Position numbers and translations under genes: made by a program. Below, one piece after another: positions 52,180 to 61,381 of a DNA stretch of 64,000 nucleotides. Location of the stretch: contig NC_013517.1 in assembly GCF_000024405.1 (NCBI RefSeq), forward strand, positions 3,131,989 to 3,195,988, given 5' to 3'. The DNA is from Sebaldella termitidis ATCC 33386 (GTDB taxonomy: Bacteria; Fusobacteriota; Fusobacteriia; Fusobacteriales; Leptotrichiaceae). Within the stretch, counting starts at the first letter, position 1. Every line of letters starts with the position of its first letter. The notes under the pieces were generated by a model. That model was given only the letters and a program-made list of their open reading frames with translations. It did not search any database and was not told where the DNA came from.

Positions 52180-53223
52180 TTATTTTCCATAAACGTCGCT
52201 TTCTGTCTGGAATCCGTCCTTTATTATAGTTTCTTTTAAATTTTCCTGAGTTACCGCTATTGGAGATAACAGGTAAGATTTTACATCAATTTTACCGTTA
52301 TTAGTTACGCCGTTTGATTCTATTTCTTCGCCTCTTCCAAGATCTACCGCTATTTGTGCAGCTTTTTCCGCAAGAGTTTTTATTGGCTTATATACTGTCA
52401 TTGTCTGTGTTCCTTCTACTATTCTTTTTACCCCGGCAAGGTCTGCATCCTGTCCTGATATAGGTACTTTTCCTGCAAGCCCCTGAGCATTCAGAGCCTG
52501 TATTGCTCCTCCGGCAGTACTGTCATTAGAAGCTATTACCGCGTCTATTTGATTATTATTAGCTGTAAGTGCATTTTCCATAATTTTCAGTGCTTCTTCA
52601 GGAAGCCAGTCTTTTACCCACTGATCTCCTATTACCTTTATATCTCCTTTATCTATAAGAGGCTGTAATACTTTCATCTGTCCTTCTCTGAAAAGTCTTG
52701 CATTATTGTCTGTAGGTGATCCGCCCATTAAAAAGTAGTTCCCTTTAGGCATTTTTTCTACTATAGCCTGCGCCTGAAGCTCTCCGACCTTTACATTATC
52801 AAATGATATGTAAAAATCTACATCTGAATTTGTAATTAATCTGTCATAAGCCAGTACTTTTACTCCCGCCTTATGTGCTTCATCTACTACCGGCGCCATT
52901 ACTTCACCGTTATTAGGTATAATAACCAGTACATCTATACCCTGCGATAATAAATTTTCTGCATCTGTAAGCTGTTTCTGAGAATCTCCGTTTGCTGAAA
53001 CCACAATCACTTCTGCTCCAAGCTCTTCTGCAGCTTTTTTAAAAATATCCCTGTCTTTCTGCCATCTCTCCAGTCTCAAATCATCAATAGACATTCCTAT
53101 TTTTATCTTTTTCTTATTTTCCTTACCTGCCTCGCCGCTTCCTGCACTGCTTTCACCGCTGTCCTTTCCGCATGAAACTAAAAATAACATTACTAAAGTT
53201 AACATAAAAAACATCTTTTTCAT
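52180..53223 (-). CDS. xylF: xylose-binding lipoprotein
   Basis: A 347-residue solute-binding protein with a lipobox signal (MKKMFFMLTLVMLFLVSC, Cys18 anchored) and a Ser/Gly-rich linker. The type I periplasmic fold is seen in KIGMSIDDLRLERWQKDRDIF, YDRLITNSDVDFYISFDNVK, and SGQDADLAGVKRIVEGTQTM; these match XylF more than ribose proteins. GAGGTG precedes the ATG. First gene of the xylose operon xylF-G-H-A-B with the ROK regulator after it. Confidence 0.93.
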   Translation of the reverse strand: MKKMFFMLTLVMLFLVSCGKDSGESSAGSGEAGKENKKKIKIGMSIDDLRLERWQKDRDIFKKAAEELGAEVIVVSANGDSQKQLTDAENLLSQGIDVLVIIPNNGEVMAPVVDEAHKAGVKVLAYDRLITNSDVDFYISFDNVKVGELQAQAIVEKMPKGNYFLMGGSPTDNNARLFREGQMKVLQPLIDKGDIKVIGDQWVKDWLPEEALKIMENALTANNNQIDAVIASNDSTAGGAIQALNAQGLAGKVPISGQDADLAGVKRIVEGTQTMTVYKPIKTLAEKAAQIAVDLGRGEEIESNGVTNNGKIDVKSYLLSPIAVTQENLKETIIKDGFQTESDVYGK

Positions 53224-53545
53224 TTTATCACCTCTATAATTTTTTTTATTTGTTTACTTTTCCATTTCCGCTGCTTAGTTTACTGAATAAAAATTTTTTC
53301 AGATTTAAAGAAAATTATTTTCATAATTAAATATATCCGACTATAATCTTTATGAAAAATATATTTTAAAATCATTTTAAAATATAAAATCAATATATTT
53401 TACCTCTATTTTTTGATTTGTCAATAGCAAAACAAAAAAATAATTTTCTATTTTAAAATAATCTTATAAATAATGCATTATATAGTAAAAAATATTTTTT
53501 TTTAGTATTTTAAAAATATTTTTAGAACTATTATTTTAATTTTAT
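53224..53545. other. divergent regulatory region of the xylose operon
   Basis: An AT-rich spacer between xylF and the YheO-like gene. Direct repeats GTTTACT at 53252-53258 and 53278-53284, the second inside TTAGTTTACTGAATAAA, are probable XylR sites. No clear -35/-10 pair for xylF; the rest shows only A/T tracts. Confidence 0.45.
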
Positions 53546-53574
53546 TTGACATTTTTCAGTTTCAATTATACAAT
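53546..53574 (+). promoter_or_regulatory. promoter of the YheO-like regulator gene
   Basis: TTGACA (53546-53551), 17 bases, TACAAT (53569-53574), 31 bases upstream of the ATG. Confidence 0.82.
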
Positions 53575-53604
53575 CTATACAAGTACACTTACAGGAGGTT
53601 AGGA

Positions 53605-54261
53605 ATGGTTTTATCAGATATAGATAAACAAATATTAGAGTCTTATAAGACCATGGTGGACGGGCTGGCAAATTATTTAGGGCCTTCTTCCGAAGTGGTT
53701 CTCCACAGTCTGGAAGATTACAACCGTTCTGTTGTAAAAATAGCAAACGGACACCATACAGGAAGAAAAATCGGAGCTCCTATCACAGATATAGCTCTGA
53801 AAATGCTTTCTGAAATCAAAAATTCTGATGACAAGATTTGTAAAACATACTATACCAGATCTAAGACAGGTAACTCGCTAAAATCTAATACCACAGCCAT
53901 CTACGGAGAAAACGGCAGAATTATCGGATTACTATGTATGAATCTGAATTTAGACACTTCATTCGGCGAGTTTATCAAAAGTTTTTTCCCAGGCAAAGAT
54001 CAAAATACGCAGAATCATAACGAAAATAATGAAATTTTTGCTAATTCCACGAGCGAATTGGTTCTTAGTGCATTAGATAATATTGTTGCAGAAGTAAATA
54101 ATGATTCTTTTGTTTCTTCAATAAACAAGAACAAAGAAATCATAAAAAGACTCTATGACAAGGGAATTTTTAATATCAAGGATTCGCCCAATCTGGTTGC
54201 GGATTATTTGAAAATTTCCAAAAATACAGTTTATTTACATTTAAGAAACTACTCAAAATAA
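53605..54261 (+). CDS. YheO-like PAS/HTH regulator
   Basis: A 218-residue transcription factor. Residues ~8-125 are the YheO-type PAS domain (LANYLGPSSEVVLHSLEDYN, IGAPITDIAL, TTAIYGENGRIIGLLCMNLN); residues ~165-218 are the DNA-binding end (KNKEIIKRLYDKGIFNIKDS, VADYLKISKNTVYLHLRNYS). Members are thought to sense small molecules, but ligands are largely unknown. AGGAGG precedes the ATG. It sits between the xylose and allose operons and is transcribed away from xylF; a role in either is possible but unproven. Confidence 0.9.
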   Translation: MVLSDIDKQILESYKTMVDGLANYLGPSSEVVLHSLEDYNRSVVKIANGHHTGRKIGAPITDIALKMLSEIKNSDDKICKTYYTRSKTGNSLKSNTTAIYGENGRIIGLLCMNLNLDTSFGEFIKSFFPGKDQNTQNHNENNEIFANSTSELVLSALDNIVAEVNNDSFVSSINKNKEIIKRLYDKGIFNIKDSPNLVADYLKISKNTVYLHLRNYSK

Positions 54262-54294
54262 TAGTTATTATTTTATACTGTAAAAATTGTCATT

Positions 54295-54334
54295 AAAAAA
54301 ACAGATATGCTGTAAAGTCATATCTGTTTTTTAT
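54295..54334 (+). terminator. terminator after the YheO-like gene
   Basis: AAAAACAGATATG/CATATCTGTTTTTT stem, about 35 bases after the stop. Confidence 0.88.
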
Positions 54335-54524
54335 ATATAATAACTTGTATTTGAATTCAGGTATTTTCTTTTATAAGGTTTTTTCATTGCATAAAAATAT
54401 AAAATTTTATTTCTATCTTTTCTTTGCCTGTTACAATTCCTTTTGTATCCTGATTTTTCTTCATAATTTCTAGTTTTTATAAAGCTCTGACAAATAAGGG
54501 TTATTTACTTTTTTCCAAAAATAC
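54335..54524. other. AT-rich spacer, nothing recognised
   Basis: Between the convergent terminators; no ORF, repeat or motif stands out. Confidence 0.45.
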
Positions 54525-54571
54525 ATATTTCTGCCTGCCAAGATCCTGTTTCTGATATCCCGGCAGGCAGA
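54525..54571 (-). terminator. terminator of the allose operon
   Basis: Perfect stem CTGCCTGCC/GGCAGGCAG (54531-54539 and 54562-54570), 28 bases after the alsB stop, with inner GATATC/GATC pairing; the T-tract on the minus strand is interrupted. Confidence 0.7.
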
Positions 54572-54598
54572 TTTGTTAGAAAAATAATATTATAATTT

Positions 54599-55591
54599 TT
54601 ATTTAGAAATCAGATTCGATTCTACAGGCACTTCTTTAGCTTCAATGTCTGGAGAAATCTGTGGTTTATCCTTTATTGCTTCTATTAATATTTTTAAGCT
54701 TGTTGCACCTATCATTGCAGGATCTTGTGCTACTGTTGCGTTTAGTTTTCCTTCATCTATAGAAGTTCTTGCTTCAGGAGCTCCGTCTGTTCCTACTACT
54801 AGGATCTGACCTGTTTTCCCTGCATTTGCTACTGCCTGTACAGCTCCAAGAGCCATAGTATCATTACATGCGTAGATTGCTTTTAAGTTAGGATATTTTT
54901 GAATTAAGTTTGCAGCTACGTCTAATGCTTTTGATCTGTCCCAGTCAGCAGGCTGGCTTGCTACTAATTTGAATTTAGAATCAGCTTTAAATGCTTCTGT
55001 TGCACCTTGTCTTCTGAATTCTCCCGATGCATTTCCTGATTTACCTTCTATTATTGCTACTTCTCCACCTTCAGGCAATTTCCCGATAATGTATTCTGCA
55101 CCTTTTGCACCAACTTTTACGTTATCAGTTGTTACGAAAGCCAGTACGCTTCCGCCAGATTTTTTCAGCTGTTCCATATCAACTTTTTCATCGATATTTA
55201 CTACATAAATTCCTTTTTTGTTAGCTTCCACTATTGCCGGAATTGTGTTAACCGGTGACAGAGGAGCTATACCAATTGCCTTATATCCTTTTGATAATAA
55301 GTTTTCTATTAGTCTTAACTGCTCCTGTACATCTTCCTCGGAACTTGCTGCGATGATATCCACTTTTATTCCCTGAGCTGCTGCTTCTTTCTCTATTCCT
55401 TCCTTCATTTCCACCCAGAACGGATTTGATAAAGTTTTTAGAACTATTGCAATTTCAGCTTGTCCTTCAGCTTTTTGTTCAGTTTTTGCAGGTTCGTTTC
55501 CATCTTCAGTTTTTGCCTCTTCTTTAGCTCCACCACAAGAAACTAATAAAAACATTGTTAACAATAGAAAAATTTTCATGATATTTTTCAT
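54599..55591 (-). CDS. alsB: allose/ribose-type binding lipoprotein
   Basis: A 330-residue periplasmic sugar-binding protein. Lipobox signal MKNIMKIFLLLTMFLLVSC (Cys19), then an acidic Glu/Lys/Ala linker to about residue 48. The RbsB-like fold shows IVLKTLSNPFWVEMKEGIEK, VDIIAASSEEDVQEQLRLIE, YACNDTMALGAVQAVANAGK and VVGTDGAPEARTSIDEGKLN. It is the last gene of the operon with alsA, alsC, alsE and alsK, so allose is the likely ligand; ribose-type sugars are an alternative. GGAGGG precedes the ATG. Confidence 0.87.
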   Translation of the reverse strand: MKNIMKIFLLLTMFLLVSCGGAKEEAKTEDGNEPAKTEQKAEGQAEIAIVLKTLSNPFWVEMKEGIEKEAAAQGIKVDIIAASSEEDVQEQLRLIENLLSKGYKAIGIAPLSPVNTIPAIVEANKKGIYVVNIDEKVDMEQLKKSGGSVLAFVTTDNVKVGAKGAEYIIGKLPEGGEVAIIEGKSGNASGEFRRQGATEAFKADSKFKLVASQPADWDRSKALDVAANLIQKYPNLKAIYACNDTMALGAVQAVANAGKTGQILVVGTDGAPEARTSIDEGKLNATVAQDPAMIGATSLKILIEAIKDKPQISPDIEAKEVPVESNLISK

Positions 55592-55649
55592 GTTTTGTTT
55601 CCCTCCTAATAATATTATTTATTTTAAAAAATTTTAAAACCGATATTTT

Positions 55650-56546
55650 TTAGCTTATTATATTTCTAATATAGTAAGCTGCTCCAAGAACCCCGCTTTT
55701 CTGGTCATGCTCTGAATAAATAATATTCAGATTTTCTGCCGGGTAAGGCTTTCTTGCATATTTATATATGCATTTATCCAGATAATCTCTTGGAAAACCT
55801 TTCATCATAGGAACTCCGCCTGCTATTATGATATGATCTGGATCAAATATGTTTATCTCTGTTGCAATAGGCAAAGCAAGAGTATCTATATATTTTTTTA
55901 TTATTTCATTATCTCCGTGCTTTACGAAAATATCATCTATCTTATCTTCAGGAAAATTTTCTTTTAATATGTTCTGAAGATTCTTTCCTGAAGCATAAAT
56001 TTCTATACATCCTGTATTGCCGCACGGACATTCTTCCTCGCTGTTCATAACAGGTATATGTCCCAGCTCTCCGGCAACACCGTTTTTACCTTCAAGAATA
56101 CTTCCGTTAATATACACCGCATTACCGAATCCTGTTCCTATATAAAAACCCAATACTACTTTGTCCTTTTCCATATTGTGCTTTTTTATATCATCAAGCA
56201 TCAGAAAGTTTACATCTTTATTTATAAAAACAGGTATATTCAGAATTTCTGACAATCTGTCTGTTACATTTACATTATCCAGATTTTTCATATTCGGAGT
56301 AGAATAAACGAATTTTTTATCTTTACTTACACATGAAGGAAAGCCTATTCCCACACCTTCTATCTCGCTACCATATTCATTGATATAGTCCTTTATCTCA
56401 CCGGACAGATTTTCTATAAAATCCCCGTTCTGCAAAACTAAACTTGGCTTTATTCTGAAATCCTCCACCGTGTATGATTCGGTTACCAAACCTGTTCTAA
56501 AATTCGTACCGCCTATATCAATTCCCAAAATATACTTTTTTTGCAT
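55650..56546 (-). CDS. alsK: D-allose kinase, ROK family
   Basis: Phosphorylates D-allose at C6. The 298-residue ROK sugar kinase starts MQKKYILGIDIGGTNFRTGL (ATP loop), has the GIGFPSCVSKDKKFVYSTPN segment very like E. coli AlsK, GFYIGTGFGNAVYING, AGELGHIPVM and the zinc motif CPCGNTGCIEIYASG. AGGAGAG precedes the ATG, 14 bases after alsE. The co-encoded AlsE strongly supports the allose assignment. Confidence 0.9.
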   Translation of the reverse strand: MQKKYILGIDIGGTNFRTGLVTESYTVEDFRIKPSLVLQNGDFIENLSGEIKDYINEYGSEIEGVGIGFPSCVSKDKKFVYSTPNMKNLDNVNVTDRLSEILNIPVFINKDVNFLMLDDIKKHNMEKDKVVLGFYIGTGFGNAVYINGSILEGKNGVAGELGHIPVMNSEEECPCGNTGCIEIYASGKNLQNILKENFPEDKIDDIFVKHGDNEIIKKYIDTLALPIATEINIFDPDHIIIAGGVPMMKGFPRDYLDKCIYKYARKPYPAENLNIIYSEHDQKSGVLGAAYYIRNIIS

Positions 56547-56560
56547 TATTATCTCTCCTA

Positions 56561-57241
56561 TTATTTTGCAGTTTTTGCCTCGTATATTTCCATCATTTTA
56601 TCCCATGCTTTAGGCAGATCACTGTCTAAGTTAAATAAACCGGAGCTTCCCACGATAAGTACCTCTGCACCTGCTTCTGTGAGAATATCAAATGTTCTTT
56701 CATTACATGAACCGTCTACCTCTATCAGATAGTTATATCCATTTTTCTCTTTCAGCTCTTTTAATTCTTTTATTTTATCCAGCATTTCCGGTATAAAAGG
56801 CTGTCCTGCAAATCCGGGATCCACTGTCATAACAGTGATTTTATCCAGCAGATGAATATAGTATTTTATCCATTCTATAGGAGTGGCAGGATTAAGCACT
56901 ATCCCGGCCTTACACCCGAAACCTTTGATCTTGTTAATGATTCTGAATGCATCTTTATTTATTGTTTCTGCATGAGGACAGATATAATCTGCTCCTGATT
57001 TTGCCAGTTCCTCAATATAGTCATCCGGATATTCAGTCATCAAATGTACATCTATCGGAAGTTTTGATATTCTTTTTAAATTTGATACAAAAAATGGTGA
57101 TAATGTTATATTTTTTACAAAATGCCCGTCCATGATATCCACATGGTAAAAATCAGCCCTCTCGTTTAAAATTTCTACCTGTTCTTTCATACTAAGCAAA
57201 TCCATACACATAAGTGACGGTGAAAACATCATTTTTTTCAT
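56561..57241 (-). CDS. alsE: D-allulose-6-phosphate 3-epimerase
   Basis: Converts allulose-6-phosphate to fructose-6-phosphate, linking allose to glycolysis. The 226-residue TIM barrel of the ribulose-phosphate-3-epimerase family is closer to AlsE than to Rpe: SPSLMCMDLLSMKEQVEIL, YHVDIMDGHFVKNITLSPFF and KITVMTVDPGFAGQPFIPEM are near those of the E. coli protein. Metal ligands His/Asp are in VDIMDGHF, HLMTEYP and the VDGSCN end. It starts one base after the permease stop, so it is translationally coupled. Confidence 0.93.
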   Translation of the reverse strand: MKKMMFSPSLMCMDLLSMKEQVEILNERADFYHVDIMDGHFVKNITLSPFFVSNLKRISKLPIDVHLMTEYPDDYIEELAKSGADYICPHAETINKDAFRIINKIKGFGCKAGIVLNPATPIEWIKYYIHLLDKITVMTVDPGFAGQPFIPEMLDKIKELKELKEKNGYNYLIEVDGSCNERTFDILTEAGAEVLIVGSSGLFNLDSDLPKAWDKMMEIYEAKTAK

Positions 57242-57242
57242 A

Positions 57243-58208
57243 TTAAGCTCCCTTCTTTTTCGTTGCGAATAATCTGTCTACTGTTACTGCTAATATTATT
57301 AAACCACCCATTACTATCTGCTGATAATACGGCGGTACATTATTAAGGTTCAGTCCGTTGCTGATTACACCTATTATAAGTCCACCCATTACTACTCCGA
57401 ATATTTTCCCTTTTCCTCCAAAAAAACTTGTTCCTCCTATTATTGCCGCAGCAATTGCAAATGTTTCAAAACCGGCTCCGGCCTGCGGTTCTGCCGATCC
57501 TACCCTTGCTGTAGAAACTACTCCGGCAATTCCTGCACAGACACCCGAGATAATAAAAACTATCAGTGTATGTAATTTTACATTTATTCCTGAAAACCAT
57601 GCTGCCTGGCTGTTTCCTCCCAATGCATAAATGTTTCTTCCAAGCTTAGTCTTATTAGTAATAAACGATAAAATCAAAGCCACTCCTATTGCTATTAATG
57701 CCGGAACAGGAATATCAATACCGAAAAACGGAATTTTTCCTGCTACAGTATTTGTAAATGATGCGTTAAATCCAAATATAGGATTTGCTTTCGATATAGT
57801 AAGAGCTACTCCTCTAAATATAGACTGTGTTCCCAGAGTTATAATAAACGGATGAAGTCCTGTTACATTTATTAATAATCCGTTCATTGCCCCCAAAATT
57901 GCACCGGCAATTACTCCTCCTATTAAAATTGCCAGTATCGGATGAAATCCTGCCAGTAAAAGCTTTGCTGTAAACATTCCTGTAAGTGCTATTACAGAAC
58001 CTACGGAAAGATCTATTCCTGCTATTAATATTGCGAAGAACACTCCACATGCTATAAGTATATTTACAGAACTCTGCAAAATTATCTGTGTTATATTATT
58101 AAACGAGAAAAATAATCCTGGTTGAGTTATTCCAAATACTATTGCAACGAGAATTAATATCCCGAATGTTCCGTATTTCTGCCATAAATTATTAAAGTCT
58201 TTAGTCAT
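57243..58208 (-). CDS. alsC: allose ABC transporter permease
   Basis: A 321-residue CUT2 permease of the RbsC/AlsC type with about eight to ten spans. GIDLSVGSVIALTGMFTAK, LHPFIITLGTQSIFRGVAL, NSQAAWFSGINVKLHTLIV and AIIGGTSFFGGKGKIFGVVM define the family. GGAG lies nine bases before the ATG, which overlaps the end of alsA by eight bases. Confidence 0.92.
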   Translation of the reverse strand: MTKDFNNLWQKYGTFGILILVAIVFGITQPGLFFSFNNITQIILQSSVNILIACGVFFAILIAGIDLSVGSVIALTGMFTAKLLLAGFHPILAILIGGVIAGAILGAMNGLLINVTGLHPFIITLGTQSIFRGVALTISKANPIFGFNASFTNTVAGKIPFFGIDIPVPALIAIGVALILSFITNKTKLGRNIYALGGNSQAAWFSGINVKLHTLIVFIISGVCAGIAGVVSTARVGSAEPQAGAGFETFAIAAAIIGGTSFFGGKGKIFGVVMGGLIIGVISNGLNLNNVPPYYQQIVMGGLIILAVTVDRLFATKKKGA

Positions 58209-59742
58209 TTTTCATATCTCCTTCGTGTGTTAAAATATACATAATTTTTTCTTCAGTAGCCTCATCTGCACTTAGAATTTCTGCTATTTCCCCGTTTTTG
58301 AAAACAGCTATTTTGTCACATACCGCAAGTAATTCCGGAAGCTCCGAAGATACCATCAGTACTCCTTTACCCTCATCGGATAGTTTTCTCATTAGTGTAT
58401 ATATTTCACTTTTACTTCCTACATCTATTCCTTTGGTAGGTTCATCAAATATAATAAGTGATGATTCTGCTGCCATCCATTTACCGAGTATTACTTTCTG
58501 CTGATTTCCCCCTGACAGTTCGGTAATATTCTGATTAATTGAAGAACACTTTATATTTAATTTCTTTTTTTCATCATCGGCATACTTCTTTTCCATCTTG
58601 CTGTTTATCAGTCCCCAGGTTCCCCCGAGCTTTGAGTTTTTTATAAAAGGAAGAATAGATATATTCTCTTTTATGTCAAAGTTATGAAAAAATCCAGTTT
58701 CACGTCTGTTTTCAGTGACAAATGCTATTCCGTTTTTTATTGAAATATACTCGCTTTTTGGTTTTAATTCTTTTCCAAAAAGAGAAATACTTCCTTCCTT
58801 TATAGGATCAGCACCAAACACTGCATTCATCAGTTCACTTCTTCCAGAGCCTATCAGTCCGGCAAATCCAAGAATTTCTCCTTGCTGAAGCTTGAAAGAA
58901 ACATTTTTTGCTTTCCCGTCATATCTCGTTATATTTTTAGCCTCAAAAATAGTTTTTGTTCTGTCCAGTTCAGGATTATTCGACGGATATTTTGATTTTA
59001 TTTCTCTACCTACCATCATGGAAACCAGATCCTTTACCTCTACATCTTTTACCTCTCTTGTTCCCACATAAGTTCCGTCTTTCAATACAGTAACCCTGTC
59101 TCCTATTTCCTTAAGCTCTTTTAGTTTATGAGATATATAAACTATTCCTTTACCCTCTGATTTCAGCTGTCTTATTATTGCAAACAGCTGGTCTGTTTCT
59201 TCCTGTGTTAATGAAGTAGTAGGCTCATCCATAATAATTATATCTGCATCTGATACAAGTGATTTTGCAATTTCCAGCTGCTGCTTTTCACAAATGCTTA
59301 ATTCTTCCACAAATATATTCAAATCTCTGTGAAGTCCCACTTTCTTTGTCAGTACTTCTGCTACTTCCTTCATTTTCTTATAATCTACAAGATTTACACC
59401 TAAAACCTTTCTTGTAGGAAGTTTTCCTACAAACAGATTTTCCTGCACCGATAATTCATTGATTACACTTAATTCCTGATAGATAATGCTTATTCCGTTT
59501 TCATATGAATCCTTTGGTGTCAGCTGGTTATAATCCTTTCCTTTTAAATTGATACTTCCTGATGTCGGCTGATATGCTCCGCTCAAAATTTTCATAAGTG
59601 TTGATTTTCCGGCTCCGTTTTCCCCTAAAAGTACATGAACCTCGCCTTTTCTTACATCAAAGGAAATATTATCCAAAGCTGTAACACCTGAAAACTTTTT
59701 TGTAATATTTTTCATTTCAACCAGTTTTTCAATATTTTCCAT
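58201..59742 (-). CDS. alsA: allose ABC transporter ATP-binding protein
   Basis: A 513-residue tandem-ABC ATPase. First domain: LGENGAGKSTLMKILSGAY, IYQELSVINELSVQENLFVG and VEELSICEKQQLEIAKSL; second domain: AGLIGSGRSELMNAVFG, ELSGGNQQKVILGKWM and IFDEPTKGIDVGSKSEIY. The ATG at 59742 has GAGG eight bases before it; the in-frame ATG at 59757 overlaps that site. It opens the structural genes of the operon, 210 bases downstream of the LacI gene, with a LacI-type operator in the gap. Confidence 0.92.
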   Translation of the reverse strand: MENIEKLVEMKNITKKFSGVTALDNISFDVRKGEVHVLLGENGAGKSTLMKILSGAYQPTSGSINLKGKDYNQLTPKDSYENGISIIYQELSVINELSVQENLFVGKLPTRKVLGVNLVDYKKMKEVAEVLTKKVGLHRDLNIFVEELSICEKQQLEIAKSLVSDADIIIMDEPTTSLTQEETDQLFAIIRQLKSEGKGIVYISHKLKELKEIGDRVTVLKDGTYVGTREVKDVEVKDLVSMMVGREIKSKYPSNNPELDRTKTIFEAKNITRYDGKAKNVSFKLQQGEILGFAGLIGSGRSELMNAVFGADPIKEGSISLFGKELKPKSEYISIKNGIAFVTENRRETGFFHNFDIKENISILPFIKNSKLGGTWGLINSKMEKKYADDEKKKLNIKCSSINQNITELSGGNQQKVILGKWMAAESSLIIFDEPTKGIDVGSKSEIYTLMRKLSDEGKGVLMVSSELPELLAVCDKIAVFKNGEIAEILSADEATEEKIMYILTHEGDMKND

Positions 59743-59912
59743 AGTTAAATACCTCATTCTGAAATATATTTTACCTTTATAAAACCCCTGTCTCCTGTCA
59801 TCTGCTTTGTACTGCCGTCCAGATATAAAACAAGAAGCCTTATCTTTATATTATTCAATCTTTCAAAAAATCTCCATTTATTCTTTGAAATACTGAACTA
59901 ATGTTATACCGA

Positions 59913-59924
59913 GATAACGTTTAC
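59913..59924. promoter_or_regulatory. LacI-type operator before alsA
   Basis: GATAACGTTTAC, an imperfect copy of the perfect operator at 60985-60996, lies immediately upstream of a minus-strand TATAAC-type -10 box. It would let the repressor control alsA directly. Confidence 0.65.
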
Positions 59925-59951
59925 TCATATTTTTAAATAAATAAAATTTTT

Positions 59952-60962
59952 TTATTTATTTTTAGTACTATTACGTTTCACCAATTTTACGGGAACACTG
60001 ATATTCTTTACATCTGTTTCATCTTTTAAAATTATTCCCATTAGTATTTCTGTAGCATACTCGCCTAATTTTTCCGAATCCTGATGTATAGTAGTAATAG
60101 AAGGTGATGTGATTTCACTTATTGACATATTGTCAAAACCAACTATTTTTACTTCTTCAGGAATTTTAATTTCTCTTTCTCTCAGTGCACTTATTGCTCC
60201 TATGGCCATCCAGTCATTTGTAGCAAAAATACCGTCAAATTTTATCCCGTTGTTTATTTTTTCTAAAACTCCTTTTTTAGCTTCTTCATAATTAACATGA
60301 TCTACATTATGGATTAAATTCTCGTCAACAGATTTCCCTGCTTCTTTAAGAGCCATTTTATACCCTTCATAACGGCTTATAATAGACGATATCTGTCTGA
60401 AATCCTTTATTATCATTATATTTTCACAGCCTGCGCTGAGCAGTTCTTTTGTTGCCAGATATCCTCCTTCTTTATTATCCGACTGAACATACATCTTCGA
60501 TGCTGAAATATAACGATCTATGTACACCACAGGGATTCCTATATTTTCCTCTACCTCTTCCCCTGATTTTGTTTTACCTGAAATATAAATGATTCCATCC
60601 ACAAATTTTTCCAGCAGATTTTTCACCTGCATCTGTTCTCTTGCTTCATCCTCGTCTGTATTGCACACGAACACTGAGTAGTCATATTTCATAGCATTTC
60701 TTTCTACAGATTGTATTATTTTTGCAAAAAATTCATTAGTAATATCCGGAACTATTACCCCTATTGTCTGAGTTTTTTTAGTTCTCAGACTTTTTGCATT
60801 TACATTCCTTCTGTAGCCGCTCTCCTCTATAATTTTCAGAATTTTTTCCTCAGTTTCTCTGGAATATCTTCCGTTTTTATTCAGGACACGCGATACAGTA
60901 GCAATAGAAACACCTGCTCTTTTGGCAATATCTTTAATAGAGAGTTTTCCTTTTACACTCAT
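59952..60962 (-). CDS. LacI-family regulator of the allose operon
   Basis: A 336-residue repressor. The N-terminal helix-turn-helix is textbook (SIKDIAKRAGVSIATVSRVL), followed by the LacI hinge (YRRNVNAKSLRTKKTQTIGV) and a periplasmic-binding-like effector domain (VYIDRYISASKMYVQSDNKEGG, GIFATNDWMAIGAISALRER). The ATG at 60962 follows AAGGGAAG; the in-frame GTG at 60977 contains that site. In E. coli the allose regulator AlsR belongs to the RpiR family, so use of a LacI protein is a variant. Allose or its phosphate is the expected inducer. Confidence 0.93.
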   Translation of the reverse strand: MSVKGKLSIKDIAKRAGVSIATVSRVLNKNGRYSRETEEKILKIIEESGYRRNVNAKSLRTKKTQTIGVIVPDITNEFFAKIIQSVERNAMKYDYSVFVCNTDEDEAREQMQVKNLLEKFVDGIIYISGKTKSGEEVEENIGIPVVYIDRYISASKMYVQSDNKEGGYLATKELLSAGCENIMIIKDFRQISSIISRYEGYKMALKEAGKSVDENLIHNVDHVNYEEAKKGVLEKINNGIKFDGIFATNDWMAIGAISALREREIKIPEEVKIVGFDNMSISEITSPSITTIHQDSEKLGEYATEILMGIILKDETDVKNISVPVKLVKRNSTKNK

Positions 60963-60984
60963 AAAACTTCCCTTCACTTTCTGA

Positions 60985-60996
60985 GTAAACGTTTAC
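60985..60996. promoter_or_regulatory. perfect LacI-type operator
   Basis: GTAAACGTTTAC, a 12-base perfect palindrome with the central CG of LacI/GalR sites, is 22 bases before the LacI start and just past the promoter. Autoregulation is implied. Confidence 0.85.
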
Positions 60997-61010
60997 CATA
61001 ATACAATGAT

Positions 61011-61038
61011 AGTATACCTTGTTTTTTATTTTTGTCAA
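61011..61038 (-). promoter_or_regulatory. promoter of the LacI regulator gene
   Basis: Minus-strand TTGACA (61033-61038), 16 bases, TATACT (61011-61016), directly upstream of the perfect operator. Confidence 0.82.
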
Positions 61039-61221
61039 TAGCACATTTAAATTTTTTTTAGCTGTTTTATTTATATTATCCTTTTCTTATCCTCATTTCT
61101 CCTGTATCCTTTTTTATTTTATAATCAGAAAATTTATCTTTATTTTTTTATATTTTTCAAATCTATTATATTTTCCATATTATTTTTATTATATTCTTAA
61201 ATATCAATTTTTTTACTCTAA
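61039..61221. other. AT-rich spacer upstream of the LacI promoter
   Basis: About 180 bases of T-rich sequence with no ORF or motif recognised. Confidence 0.4.
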
Positions 61222-61246
61222 ATGAAAAATGAGCCTAAAGGCTCAT
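61222..61246 (-). terminator. terminator of the GH13-like gene
   Basis: Minus-strand hairpin ATGAGCC-TTTA-GGCTCAT followed by TTTTTCATTT, about 135 bases after the stop at 61382. Confidence 0.75.
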
Positions 61247-61381
61247 CTTCTATAATTTTATCTGCATTATTTAATTTATGCTTTTTATCATATTCTGTTT
61301 TTCAGTTCAAATCTTAAATATCAAATCATATCATTTTATATTGTATTTCTTCTATTTTCTGTATAAAAATTACATATAAAA

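Noticed and set aside
56561-57241. Annotation as ribulose-phosphate 3-epimerase
   Set aside because: The sequence wording and the allose kinase and transporter neighbours fit AlsE better than Rpe.
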